Assembly: GCF_027484945.1 (NCBI RefSeq)
Contig: NZ_JAIXRZ010000051.1
Location: forward strand, 16,906 to 80,905
DNA from: Flavobacterium sp.
GTDB lineage: Bacteria > Bacteroidota > Bacteroidia > Flavobacteriales > Flavobacteriaceae
Direction: 5' to 3'
DNA length: 64,000 bases
This document shows positions 35,386-44,006 of this stretch, one piece after another. Numbering within the stretch: position 1 is the stretch's first letter; every line of letters begins with the position of its first letter. The translations under genes were made by a program, and so were the position numbers. The notes below the pieces were generated by a model. It was not told the origin of the DNA and did no database searches. It worked only from the letters and a program-made list of their open reading frames with translations.

Positions 35386-37080
35386 TTAATTTCTAATTAA
35401 CTTTTTATATTTAATTCGGGTAGGCGTAATTTCGTTACCTAATCGTTTTCTACGGTTTTCCTCGTATTCTGAGAAACCACCTTCAAAGAAATAAACCTGA
35501 GAATCGCCTTCAAAAGCTAATATATGTGTACATACACGGTCTAAAAACCATCGGTCGTGGGAAATGATTACTGCACAACCCGCAAAATTTTCCAAACCTT
35601 CTTCTAAGGCGCGTAGTGTATTGATATCCAAGTCATTTGTAGGCTCATCCAACAACAAAACGTTACCCTCTTCTTTTAAGGTCATTGCTAAATGCAAACG
35701 GTTACGTTCACCTCCTGATAATGTATTGACTTTTTTATTTTGATCACTACCTCCAAAATTAAATCGCGACAAATAAGCTCTTGAATTGACTTGACGTCCG
35801 CCCATCATAATTAATTCTTGGCCGTCACAAAAGTTTTCCCAAATCGATTTATTGGGATCGATATTGGAATGCGTTTGATCAACATAAGCAATTTTAACGG
35901 TTTCACCAATCGAAAATTCGCCACCATCGGGCAGTTGCTCGTTCATTATCATTTTGAAAATTGTCGATTTCCCAGCACCATTAGGACCGATAATCCCCAC
36001 AATTCCTGCTTGAGGTAGGGTGAAATTCAAATCTTCATACAATATTTTATCCCCAAAGGCTTTAGCCACATGATTGGCATTGATTACATTGGTTCCCAAA
36101 CGCGGACCATTGGGAATATAGATTTCCAATTTTTCTTCCAAAGCCTTTTGGTCTTCATTCAATAACTTATCGTAGTTCTGCAAACGTGCTTTCTGTTTGG
36201 TTTGTCGTCCTTTTGCACCTTGTCGTACCCAATCCAACTCACGTTCGAGTGTTTTGCGACGCTTCGATGCTACTTTTTCCTCTTGATCTAATCGTTTTCC
36301 TTTTTGGTCCAACCAAGAAGAATAATTCCCTTTCCACGGAATACCTTCGCCCCGATCTAATTCAAGAATCCAACCCGCTACGTTATCTAAGAAATATCGG
36401 TCGTGTGTTACCGCAATTACGGTGCCCGCATAGTTTTGTAAATGTTGCTCCAACCATAATACCGACTCGGCATCTAAGTGGTTGGTGGGCTCATCCAATA
36501 ACAAAACATCGGGTTGTTGCAACAACAAGCGGCAAAGTGCTACACGACGTTTTTCTCCACCAGACAAAACACTAATTGGGGTATCTGCCTCAGGTGTACG
36601 CAGGGCATCCATCGCAATTTCTAGTTTGGTATCCAATTCCCAAGCCCCTACTGCATCGATTTTGTCTTGTAATTCGGCTTGACGGTCCATGAGTTTTTGC
36701 ATTTTATCAGCATCCTCATAAACTTCAGGCAACCCAAACATATCGTTAATTTTATTGAATTCATCCAATACCGCTACAATTTCTGCAACACCTTCACGAA
36801 CAACTTCTATTACCGTTTTGGTTTCATCCAATTGGGGCTCTTGCTCTAAATATCCTACGGTATACCCTGGTGCAAAAACCACATCTCCTTGGTAATTTTT
36901 TTCAACTCCAGCAATGATTTTCAATAAGGTCGACTTACCCGAACCGTTAAGACCAAGAATACCAATTTTAGCTCCATAAAAAAAGCTTAGGTAGATATCT
37001 TTTAAAACTTGTTTATTAGTACTCGAATAAACTTTATTTACACGAGACATCGAAAAGATGACTTTCTTATCGTCTGACAT
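35386..37080 (-). CDS. ettA: energy-dependent translational throttle protein EttA (ABC-F ATPase)
   Basis: 564 residues with two ABC domains and no membrane part. Walker A motifs G-L-N-G-S-G-K-S (about residue 43) and G-P-N-G-A-G-K-S (about 358), two L-S-G-G-E signatures and two Walker B sites (L-L-L-D-E-P-T-N) are plain; the linker between domains is the ABC-F P-site tRNA-interaction motif. The length and N-terminus match EttA, which binds the ribosomal E site and gates initiation according to ATP/ADP. It has its own terminator. Confidence 0.95.
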   Translation of the reverse strand: MSDDKKVIFSMSRVNKVYSSTNKQVLKDIYLSFFYGAKIGILGLNGSGKSTLLKIIAGVEKNYQGDVVFAPGYTVGYLEQEPQLDETKTVIEVVREGVAEIVAVLDEFNKINDMFGLPEVYEDADKMQKLMDRQAELQDKIDAVGAWELDTKLEIAMDALRTPEADTPISVLSGGEKRRVALCRLLLQQPDVLLLDEPTNHLDAESVLWLEQHLQNYAGTVIAVTHDRYFLDNVAGWILELDRGEGIPWKGNYSSWLDQKGKRLDQEEKVASKRRKTLERELDWVRQGAKGRQTKQKARLQNYDKLLNEDQKALEEKLEIYIPNGPRLGTNVINANHVAKAFGDKILYEDLNFTLPQAGIVGIIGPNGAGKSTIFKMIMNEQLPDGGEFSIGETVKIAYVDQTHSNIDPNKSIWENFCDGQELIMMGGRQVNSRAYLSRFNFGGSDQNKKVNTLSGGERNRLHLAMTLKEEGNVLLLDEPTNDLDINTLRALEEGLENFAGCAVIISHDRWFLDRVCTHILAFEGDSQVYFFEGGFSEYEENRRKRLGNEITPTRIKYKKLIRN

Positions 37081-37194
37081 AGGGTTGATGATTTAATATT
37101 AATAAGAAACGGAATACATATAACTGAATAGTTAAAAGAATACCCTCTAACTTAAAATTTATAATTTAAAATTCAAAATTTAAAAAAAAGCACA
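37081..37194. other. intergenic stretch upstream of ettA with an AT-rich repeat
   Basis: A noncoding stretch of 114 nt. Positions 37153-37184 are a run of near-repeats of TTTAAAATT / AATTTATAATTT character. A similar run lies at 63471-63507. I see no promoter that fits well. Confidence 0.5.
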
Positions 37195-37371
37195 CTACAC
37201 TCTTCCCTTAAGCGAGCTAAACACCCAGGCGTTGGCTAAAAAACCAACACCAACAGCTGCAAATCCCCAACCGGCAACTTCGTTGTAGCGGAAGGCTCCC
37301 AACCCAATTAACAATAATCCCATTACAATCATTATTGTGGTGGCCCAAGCCAATACTGTATTTTTATTCAT
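37195..37371 (-). CDS. small CAL67264-type membrane protein, 58 residues
   Basis: 58 codons from the ATG at 37371 to TAG. The product reads M-N-K-N-T-V-L-A-W-A-T-T-I-M-I-V-M-G at the start, has two hydrophobic segments (about residues 5-25 and 35-52) and ends S-L-K-G-R-V. From memory this matches the short membrane protein family named after Gramella CAL67264, conserved in Flavobacteriales without assigned function. It lies 47 nt downstream of holA on the same strand, so it may be co-transcribed with it or use its own near-consensus GATATTTG element. Confidence 0.78.
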   Translation of the reverse strand: MNKNTVLAWATTIMIVMGLLLIGLGAFRYNEVAGWGFAAVGVGFLANAWVFSSLKGRV

Positions 37372-37418
37372 TGCTATTGTTTAGAGTTGTTTGATTTCGA
37401 ATGCAAATATCGATAAAA

Positions 37419-38423
37419 TCAATTAAAAATAGTCACCAAAAGTTCTTTCAGTAAATCACCATGTGTCAAATTACTTGCGCCAACACCTTTACTTTTAGAA
37501 TCTATATCCCTTATTTTGGCCACTACAGCCGCAACTTTTTTCATAGGGAAATTACGTGCCGCCAATTCGTAATCTTTCACATAAAAAGGACTTACGCGTA
37601 ATACTTTAGATACATTCCCTTGGCTTTTGTCCTTTAAACCATGGTACTGCAACAATTGGGTGAAAAATGCAAACACCATCGAGGTCGTTACTACAAGTGG
37701 GTTTTCTTTCGGATTTTGTGTAAAATAATGTGCAATTCGATAAGCCTTTAACTGATTGCGTTCGCCAATAGCCGCGCGTAATTCGAAATTATTATAATCT
37801 TTACTAAATCCAATATTGACTTCAATATCTTTTGGGGTAACTGTATGTCCTTTCGGAAAAATAATTTTCAGTTTCTCCAATTCATTACTAATGCGACTTA
37901 AATCGTTGCCTAAAAACTCGACTAAAATGGCTGCAGCCTTAGGTTCTATTGCCAATCCTTTTCCTTGAATAACTCGGGTAATCCATGTTGCCACCTGATT
38001 CTCATAGAGTTTTTTACTTTCAAAAACTAATCCGTTTTTTTCGAGCAACTTGGTTACTTTTTTACGCTTATCCAGGGTTTTGTATTTATAGGCCAACACC
38101 AAAACCGTAGAGGCTTGAGGATTATCTGCATAGGTCTCCAACTTATCAATAGTGCGCGACAATTCTTGTGCTTCACGAACAATGACAACTTGCCGTTCGG
38201 CCATCATCGGATAGCGCTTTGCATGTGCAATCACTTCTTCAACAGTAGTGTCGCGGCCATAAATGACCATTTGGTTAAACCCTTTTTCATCATCAGACAA
38301 CAAATTCTCTTCAATATATGCCGTAATAATATCAATATAATACGTCTCCTCCCCCATTAAAAAATAAATGGGTTGAATAATTCCCGACTTGATATCGTTG
38401 ATGATTTTGACTGCTTGATCCAT
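37419..38423 (-). CDS. holA: DNA polymerase III subunit delta
   Basis: 334 residues from the ATG at 38423; a TTG 12 nt upstream in frame is less likely. N-terminal D-I-K-S-G-I-I-Q-P-I-Y-F-L-M-G-E-E-T-Y-Y is the typical HolA opening, with a degenerate AAA+ core that keeps no functional Walker A. F-L-G-N-D-L-S-R-I-S-N-E-L-E-K-L is the conserved central helix and the C-terminal collar domain ends in L-L-K-E-L. HolA opens the sliding clamp in the clamp loader. It is divergent from the HsdR-N gene (47 nt). Confidence 0.92.
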   Translation of the reverse strand: MDQAVKIINDIKSGIIQPIYFLMGEETYYIDIITAYIEENLLSDDEKGFNQMVIYGRDTTVEEVIAHAKRYPMMAERQVVIVREAQELSRTIDKLETYADNPQASTVLVLAYKYKTLDKRKKVTKLLEKNGLVFESKKLYENQVATWITRVIQGKGLAIEPKAAAILVEFLGNDLSRISNELEKLKIIFPKGHTVTPKDIEVNIGFSKDYNNFELRAAIGERNQLKAYRIAHYFTQNPKENPLVVTTSMVFAFFTQLLQYHGLKDKSQGNVSKVLRVSPFYVKDYELAARNFPMKKVAAVVAKIRDIDSKSKGVGASNLTHGDLLKELLVTIFN

Positions 38424-38436
38424 ATTGTATTCCAAA

Positions 38437-38466
38437 TTGGAAGCTGTTAAAAAATAACTATTTTTG
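38437..38466 (+). promoter_or_regulatory. promoter of the HsdR-N gene, with an almost absent leader
   Basis: TTG (38437-38439), 19-nt spacer, TATTTTTG (38459-38466), exact TAnnTTTG. The ATG at 38471 begins only 4 nt after the element, so transcription should start at or within a few bases of the start codon. Confidence 0.6.
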
Positions 38467-38470
38467 CATC

Positions 38471-38920
38471 ATGCAAGAACTTAATTTTCCACGGTTTTCC
38501 TTCCGCTTCAAAAATAGTGAAAATAAAACGGCTATTTTCGATGAAATACGGAAAAAATTTGTGGTCCTAACTCCCGAAGAGTGGGTTCGACAACATACGG
38601 TTAAATTCTTGACTGAAACCAAAAAAGCCTCCAAATCATTTTTAAATATTGAAAAAGCAATTCAACAAAACGGATTAACTAAACGCTATGATATTGTGGT
38701 GTTTCAAAGGGACGGTGGCATCAAACTTTTAGTAGAATGCAAAGCCCCTGAAGTCAAAATCACTCAAGCCGTTTTTGATCAAATTGCACGCTACAATCTC
38801 GAACTCAAGGCCGATTATTTAATGGTTACCAATGGATTGCAACATTATTTTTGTCAGATGGATTTTAATCAAAAAACCTATCGATTTCTAACCGATTTAC
38901 CCGAACTAAAAACGCTATAA
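38471..38920 (+). CDS. stand-alone HsdR N-terminal-like (PD-(D/E)xK) domain protein
   Basis: 149 residues. Only the type I restriction R-subunit N-terminal domain is present: T-P-E-E-W-V-R-Q-H (about residue 36), K-R-Y-D-I-V-V-F (catalytic Asp, about 78) and L-L-V-E-C-K-A-P (the ExK pair, about 92), in the usual PD-(D/E)xK spacing. No helicase, specificity or methylase genes accompany it, so it is not a restriction system. From memory, a protein of this size beside holA is common in flavobacteria, suggesting a housekeeping DNA role. It may be a true nuclease since the acidic residues and Lys are kept. Confidence 0.85.
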   Translation: MQELNFPRFSFRFKNSENKTAIFDEIRKKFVVLTPEEWVRQHTVKFLTETKKASKSFLNIEKAIQQNGLTKRYDIVVFQRDGGIKLLVECKAPEVKITQAVFDQIARYNLELKADYLMVTNGLQHYFCQMDFNQKTYRFLTDLPELKTL

Positions 38921-38924
38921 ACCT

Positions 38925-39914
38925 TTGAAAAAAATTGCCGTCGTAATACTCAATTGGAATGGAAAGAAGTTGTTGGAGCAATTTTTACCCTCAATAGTTG
39001 CCCATTCTGATGCAGCACAAATTTATCTAGCCGATAATGCGTCAACCGATGATTCGATAGTCTTTGTTCAAACGCAATATCCCCAAATAAAATTAATACA
39101 AAACAAAGGGAATTATGGATTTGCAAAAGGGTATAACGAAGCTTTAAAACAGGTTGAAGAGCCAATTTATGCATTGGTTAATTCAGATATTGAGGTTACA
39201 GAAAATTGGTTACAACCGTTTATGTCCCATTTTGAAAATCATCCTAACACAGCCATTGCTCAACCCAAATTAATGGATTTCAAAAACAAATCCTATTTTG
39301 AATATGCAGGAGCCGCCGGTGGATTTATAGATCAGTACGGATTTCCGTATTGCCGTGGACGCGTATTTGAAACGCTTGAGCGGGATTATGGACAATACAA
39401 TACGCCTGAAAAAATATTTTGGGCTACTGGCGCTTGTTTTTTTATTCGAAAGGAAGTGTTTTGGGAAGTGGGGGGACTCGATCCTGATTTTTTTGCACAT
39501 CAGGAAGAAATCGATCTGTGCTGGCGGGTTTTTAATAAAAATTACGATTGCTATTATTTACCCGATGCTACGGTTTTTCATGTAGGTGGTGCAACCCTTA
39601 AAACGGGCACTCCTCAAAAAACATTCCTTAATTTTCGGAATTCGCTTTTCATGTTATTAAAAAATTTACCCAAGCACCAATTAATTCCGTTACTTTTGAT
39701 TCGCTTATGTATTGACGGAATAGCAGGTATCCATTTTTTTGTCAAGGGAGATTTCAAGCATACCTTAGCCATTCTAAAGGCTCACTTTTCGTTTTATGCG
39801 CAAATAGGGCCTACCCTTCGTAAACGAAATACCGCACAGCGAAACGATTATTATCAAGTAAAAAGTATTGTGTGGAACTATTTTGTTCGTAAAAAAATAT
39901 ATTTTAAGCACTAA
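38925..39914 (+). CDS. family 2 glycosyltransferase
   Basis: 329 residues; starts at TTG just 4 nt after the HsdR-N stop, with no ATG before the conserved N-terminus. The GT-A fold is plain: V-I-L-N-W-N-G (about residue 7), D-N-A-S-T-D (about 36), N-S-D-I-E-V (the DxD-type metal motif, about 86) and E-E-I-D-L-C-W-R (about 193, catalytic base region). Such enzymes add rhamnose or similar sugars from nucleotide donors to cell-surface polysaccharides. The acceptor is unknown; a hydrophobic stretch at about 250-270 may peripherally anchor it. Confidence 0.9.
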   Translation: MKKIAVVILNWNGKKLLEQFLPSIVAHSDAAQIYLADNASTDDSIVFVQTQYPQIKLIQNKGNYGFAKGYNEALKQVEEPIYALVNSDIEVTENWLQPFMSHFENHPNTAIAQPKLMDFKNKSYFEYAGAAGGFIDQYGFPYCRGRVFETLERDYGQYNTPEKIFWATGACFFIRKEVFWEVGGLDPDFFAHQEEIDLCWRVFNKNYDCYYLPDATVFHVGGATLKTGTPQKTFLNFRNSLFMLLKNLPKHQLIPLLLIRLCIDGIAGIHFFVKGDFKHTLAILKAHFSFYAQIGPTLRKRNTAQRNDYYQVKSIVWNYFVRKKIYFKH

Positions 39915-39961
39915 TTAACAATTCTTAACCTTTTTAAAGGTATTTACATTTTAACATATTG

Positions 39962-39969
39962 TATTTTTG
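39962..39969 (+). promoter_or_regulatory. -7 element of the OmpA-like lipoprotein gene
   Basis: Exact TATTTTTG, 21 nt before the ATG at 39991; no TTTG at the usual distance. It helps choose the ATG. Confidence 0.45.
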
Positions 39970-39990
39970 TAGCATTATTTAGTGAAAATC

Positions 39991-40824
39991 ATGAAAAGAG
40001 TACTATTAATTTCCTTCGTAGCCCTGGGCTTAGCTTCATGCGGAGCAAAGAAAAAAATTGCTGAACTTGAACAAAAAAACAAAGAATGCCAAGAATTATT
40101 AAATTCAACGACCGTAAAATTGAATTTGTGTTTAACTGAAAAAGAGGCGCTTACGCAACAAAATGATTATTTAAAGAAATCAAATACCGATTTAATCAAT
40201 AATTCAAAAGAACTCGCGGTTTTAACAACAAAAGGAGCCGAAAACTTAGAACGATCATTGGAAAGTTTAAAAGAAAAAGATCTTAAAATTAGTCGTCTTC
40301 AAGACGCCATCACAAAAAAAGATTCGATGACTCTAGCATTGGTAAGCAGTCTTAAGAAAAATGTTGGGTTAGACGACCAAGATATCAATATCAATGTTGA
40401 AAAAGGGGTTGTTTTTATTAATATTTCAGATAAAATGTTATTCAAAAGCGGAAGTTATGTCGTTACGGATAAAGCAAAAGTAGTTTTAGAAAAGGTAGCT
40501 AAAGTAATAAACGACAAACCCGATTTTGAATGTATGGTTGAAGGGCATACCGATAATGTTCCTTTTACTGGAAATGCTATTTTATTGGATAATTGGGACT
40601 TAAGTGTGAAACGTGCGACTGCAATTACACGGGTATTAACTAAAGAATTGGGGGTTAACCCAAAACAACTAATTGCTGCTGGTCGTAGCGAATATATTCC
40701 GTTGGTAGAAAACAAAACGGCAGAAAATAGAGCTACTAACCGTCGTACACGGATAGTGATTCTCCCTAAGATTGATCAGTTCTATGATATGATTGAAAAA
40801 GAAATGAAAACAATGTCCAAATAA
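39991..40824 (+). CDS. OmpA-family lipoprotein
   Basis: 277 residues from the ATG at 39991; an in-frame GTG lies at 39982. Lipobox L-A-S-C at about residue 17. A coiled coil follows (about 22-120, E-L-E-Q-K-N-K-E and L-K-E-K-D-L-K-I), then the OmpA/MotB-type peptidoglycan-binding domain (about 150-255) with V-E-G-H-T-D-N-V-P and N-R-R-T-R-I-V-I-L, including the Asp and Arg that bind diaminopimelate. It tethers the outer membrane to peptidoglycan. A terminator follows. Confidence 0.92.
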   Translation: MKRVLLISFVALGLASCGAKKKIAELEQKNKECQELLNSTTVKLNLCLTEKEALTQQNDYLKKSNTDLINNSKELAVLTTKGAENLERSLESLKEKDLKISRLQDAITKKDSMTLALVSSLKKNVGLDDQDININVEKGVVFINISDKMLFKSGSYVVTDKAKVVLEKVAKVINDKPDFECMVEGHTDNVPFTGNAILLDNWDLSVKRATAITRVLTKELGVNPKQLIAAGRSEYIPLVENKTAENRATNRRTRIVILPKIDQFYDMIEKEMKTMSK

Positions 40825-40837
40825 TTGAATTCGTTAA

Positions 40838-40871
40838 TAGCAACGCCTCTTCCTAAAGAGGCGTTTTTTTA
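40838..40871. terminator. intrinsic terminator
   Basis: Arms AACGCCTCTT (40842-40851) and AAGAGGCGTT (40856-40865), 4-nt loop, then a T-run on plus. It ends the OmpA gene and may serve the convergent yciO-like gene too. Confidence 0.87.
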
Positions 40872-41492
40872 TTATAGTATATCGATACTTCCTTTACCTT
40901 CTCGAATGATTTCAGGAATATTGCCCGATAAATCAATTACCGTTGATGGTGTAACGGCACCATAACCGCCATCAATGACTATATCAACCTGACGCTGCCA
41001 CTTTTCAAAAATTAACTCCGGATCGGTAGAATATTCCAAAAGTGCATCGTCATCATGAATTGAGGTTGAAATAATTGGATTCCCTAATTGGTTTACGATA
41101 CTTCGAATGATGTTATTATCGGGAACACGAATCCCCACTGTTTTTTTGTTTTTAAAAACTTTAGGCAAATCATTATTTCCCGGTAAAATAAAGGTATAGG
41201 GACCGGGCAAAGCACGTTTTAATAACTTAAATGTAGGCGTATCAATTTGACGAACATAATCGGAGATATGACTTAGATCATAACAAATGAAAGAAAGATT
41301 GGCTTTTTCCAATTTGATCCCTTTCAATTGAGCAACGCGTTCCAGCGCTTTAGTATTGGTAATATCACAACCCATACCATAGACCGTATCGGTTGGATAA
41401 ATTACAATTCCACCATTGCGCAACACCTCAACTACTTTTTTGATGGCCGATTCATTGGGATTGTCGTTGAATATTTTGATGAATTGCGCCAT
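40872..41492 (-). CDS. YrdC-domain protein of the YciO branch (threonylcarbamoyl-AMP synthase-like)
   Basis: 206 residues, the length of E. coli YciO. The YrdC fold is clear: I-V-I-Y-P-T-D-T-V-Y-G (about residue 30), G-P-Y-T-F-I-L (about 93), I-R-V-P (about 119), S-T-S-I (about 140) and a C-terminal V-D-I-V-I-D-G-G-Y-G-x-V-x-P-S-T-V-I-D-L. The K-R/K-G-R-P block that marks TsaC/Sua5 is replaced by L-K-G-I-K-L-E-K-A-N, so I place it in the YciO branch, whose activity is weaker and role less certain than TsaC/Sua5. The genome may carry a separate Sua5. Confidence 0.85.
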   Translation of the reverse strand: MAQFIKIFNDNPNESAIKKVVEVLRNGGIVIYPTDTVYGMGCDITNTKALERVAQLKGIKLEKANLSFICYDLSHISDYVRQIDTPTFKLLKRALPGPYTFILPGNNDLPKVFKNKKTVGIRVPDNNIIRSIVNQLGNPIISTSIHDDDALLEYSTDPELIFEKWQRQVDIVIDGGYGAVTPSTVIDLSGNIPEIIREGKGSIDIL

Positions 41493-41516
41493 ACATTATT
41501 TTAATTGTTACTAAAA

Positions 41517-43859
41517 TTAATCAATAATATCAAGTTTAGCAAAGCGCAACAAGAGTTTTTTTATACCTCCAACTTCAAATTTGATCTCCGCTTTACGATC
41601 ACCTCCTACCCCTTCCAAATTCAAAACCTCTCCCTTGCCAAAACGCTCATGAATGACCTTAGCACCGATAACCAATTTGGAATCACCCGAACGCTGCGGT
41701 GCACTTGAGCTTGTCGGACTACTGACGGGTTTTAAACGCCGAATATTGGGAGATACCGATGGTGAATCCGAATCAAAACTACGTGGCGGAGTTCCAGAAA
41801 CGGGTTTACTGGTACGTAATTTAGACTTGTCTACATCCCCAAAAATATCCATATCTAGCATCGGTTTGTAACGGTAAGTACTCGTCTCTGCTGGATTGAC
41901 ATATTCTAAATACTGGGCATCAATTTCTTCAATAAAACGCGAGGGTTCAGCATCGGTTAATTTTCCCCAGCGGTAGCGCGATTGTGCATACGTTAAATAC
42001 GCTTGATGTTCGGCACGGGTAAGTGCAACATAAAACAATCGCCGTTCCTCTTCGAGCTCAGATCGGGTGTTCAAGCTTAGCGCACTAGGAAATAGGTCCT
42101 CTTCCATTCCAACAATAAAAACATAAGGAAACTCCAAACCTTTGGCCAAGTGAATGGTCATTAGGGCAACCCGATCCTCATCACCGGTATCTTTATCCAA
42201 GTCGGTTGCTAAAGCTACATCTTCCAAGAACTCGGTTAAAGCACCACGGGCACCGTCGATTTCCTTCTGCCCTTCGGTAAAGTCCTTGATCCCGTTCATC
42301 AACTCCTCAATGTTTTCTACGCGCGCCACTCCTTCGGGCGTACCGTCTTTTTTCAATTCCTGAATCAAGCCCGTCTTTTTAGTCACATGCTCGGTCACAT
42401 AAAACGCATCTTGATTTTCATTGATTATTTGAAAACTCTTAATCATGTTCACAAAATCATGAATCTTGTTTTTGGTCCCTGAATTGAGTTTTAAATCTAT
42501 TTTGTCAATATGCTCCATTACTTCAAAAATGGAACGCTTGTAATGATTGGCGGCAATAGTTAATTTTTCAACGGTCGTATCGCCAATCCCACGGTGGGGA
42601 TAATTAATCACCCGAACAAGGGCTTCTTCATCTTTGGGATTGATTATTAACCGCAAATAACACAATACATCTTTGATTTCTTTTCGTTGGTAGAACGACA
42701 ATCCTCCGTAAATGCGATACGGAATATCACGCTTACGCAATGCATCCTCCATTGCACGTGATTGCGCATTAGTTCGGTATAAAATTGCAAACTTCCCGTT
42801 GGTCAGTTGGTTGCGCATCTTGAGTTCAAAGATCTCTCCTGCTACATACCGTCCTTCTTCCCCATCGGTGAGACTGCGGTGGACTTTTACTTTGGGACCA
42901 AAATCATTGGCTGTCCAAACGACTTTATCCAACTTCGTTTTGTTTTTTTCAATAATGGTGTTGGCCGCTTCAACGATATTTTTTGTCGAACGGTAGTTTT
43001 GCTCCAAACGGAAGGTTGCAACCTGATCATAATCCTTTTGGAAGTTTAAAATATTGTTGATATTGGCTCCACGAAATGCATAAATACTTTGCGCATCATC
43101 GCCAACAACACAGATATTTTGATAGCGATCGGATAACGCACGAACAATTAAATATTGCGAATGATTGGTATCTTGGTACTCATCGACCATGATATAGCGA
43201 AAACGGTCTTGGTATTTTGCCAGAACATCGGGATACAAATTCAAAAGTTCGTTTGTTTTCAAGAGCAAATCGTCAAAGTCCATAGCCCCTGCCTTAAAAC
43301 AACGGTTCACATAGGCCTGGTAAATATCGCCCATGCGCGGGCGTTTACTCATGGCATCGGCTTCTTGAAGTTCGGGATTGTTGAAATAGGCTTTAACCGT
43401 AATTAATGAATTTTTATACGATGATATTCGACCAATAATTTGTTTGGGTTTGTAAATATCTTTATCCAATTGCATTTCTTTCACAATGGCCGAAACAAGG
43501 CGAACAGCATCTTGGGTGTCATAAATGGTGAAATTGGAAGGGTAGCCTAATTTATCGGCTTCAATTCGTAGAATTTTTGCAAATACGGAGTGAAAAGTTC
43601 CCATCCATAAGTTTTTTGCCTCGTTATTTCCAACAATTGCTGAAATACGCGACTTCATTTCGCGGGCGGCTTTATTGGTAAAGGTGAGCGAAAGTATATT
43701 GAACGCATCTACCCCTTGACTCATGAGGTATGCAATTCGCATGGTGAGTACCCGGGTTTTTCCCGAACCTGCGCCAGCAATAACCATCATCGGGCCGTCT
43801 TTTTGGAGTACCGGCTCTCGCTGGGCTTCATTCAATTGGTTGATATATTGTTCAATCAT
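41517..43859 (-). CDS. UvrD/PcrA-type superfamily 1 DNA helicase
   Basis: 780 residues. Motif I is A-G-A-G-S-G-K-T (about residue 28); motif II V-D-E-Y-Q-D-T; motif III G-D-D-A-Q-S-I-Y-A-F-R; motif IV Q-N-Y-R-S; motif V T-I-H-x-A-K-G-L-E-F; motif VI V-A-L-T-R-A. The C-terminal tail (about 700-780) holds the PcrA-like Tudor-type K-V-I-H-E-R-F-G-K-G-E-V-L segment that binds RNA polymerase in PcrA. It is a 3'-5' helicase in repair and transcription-coupled processes. The nearest gene upstream is divergent. Confidence 0.92.
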   Translation of the reverse strand: MIEQYINQLNEAQREPVLQKDGPMMVIAGAGSGKTRVLTMRIAYLMSQGVDAFNILSLTFTNKAAREMKSRISAIVGNNEAKNLWMGTFHSVFAKILRIEADKLGYPSNFTIYDTQDAVRLVSAIVKEMQLDKDIYKPKQIIGRISSYKNSLITVKAYFNNPELQEADAMSKRPRMGDIYQAYVNRCFKAGAMDFDDLLLKTNELLNLYPDVLAKYQDRFRYIMVDEYQDTNHSQYLIVRALSDRYQNICVVGDDAQSIYAFRGANINNILNFQKDYDQVATFRLEQNYRSTKNIVEAANTIIEKNKTKLDKVVWTANDFGPKVKVHRSLTDGEEGRYVAGEIFELKMRNQLTNGKFAILYRTNAQSRAMEDALRKRDIPYRIYGGLSFYQRKEIKDVLCYLRLIINPKDEEALVRVINYPHRGIGDTTVEKLTIAANHYKRSIFEVMEHIDKIDLKLNSGTKNKIHDFVNMIKSFQIINENQDAFYVTEHVTKKTGLIQELKKDGTPEGVARVENIEELMNGIKDFTEGQKEIDGARGALTEFLEDVALATDLDKDTGDEDRVALMTIHLAKGLEFPYVFIVGMEEDLFPSALSLNTRSELEEERRLFYVALTRAEHQAYLTYAQSRYRWGKLTDAEPSRFIEEIDAQYLEYVNPAETSTYRYKPMLDMDIFGDVDKSKLRTSKPVSGTPPRSFDSDSPSVSPNIRRLKPVSSPTSSSAPQRSGDSKLVIGAKVIHERFGKGEVLNLEGVGGDRKAEIKFEVGGIKKLLLRFAKLDIID

Positions 43860-44006
43860 AAAAACTAATGCAAATTATATGGGACTTACAAAAATAACTT
43901 TACGCGTCAAGTTATACAAATGCAGACGGATGTAAATATCAACTATTTTTTGGGATTGGTTAAGAATTTCTTTTCTTTGTTATCTTTAAATAAACAAAAA
44001 ACAGCT

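Noticed and set aside
36186-36575. 129-codon open frame on the plus strand inside ettA.
   Set aside because: Antisense to a clearly coding ABC protein; composition is that of a shadow frame.
38424-38435. TTG start for holA 12 nt upstream of the ATG.
   Set aside because: The ATG starts the conserved N-terminus, and ATG is preferred in the other genes here.
38471-38920. Possible type I restriction-modification system.
   Set aside because: Only the R-subunit N-terminal domain is present; no HsdM, HsdS or helicase part nearby.
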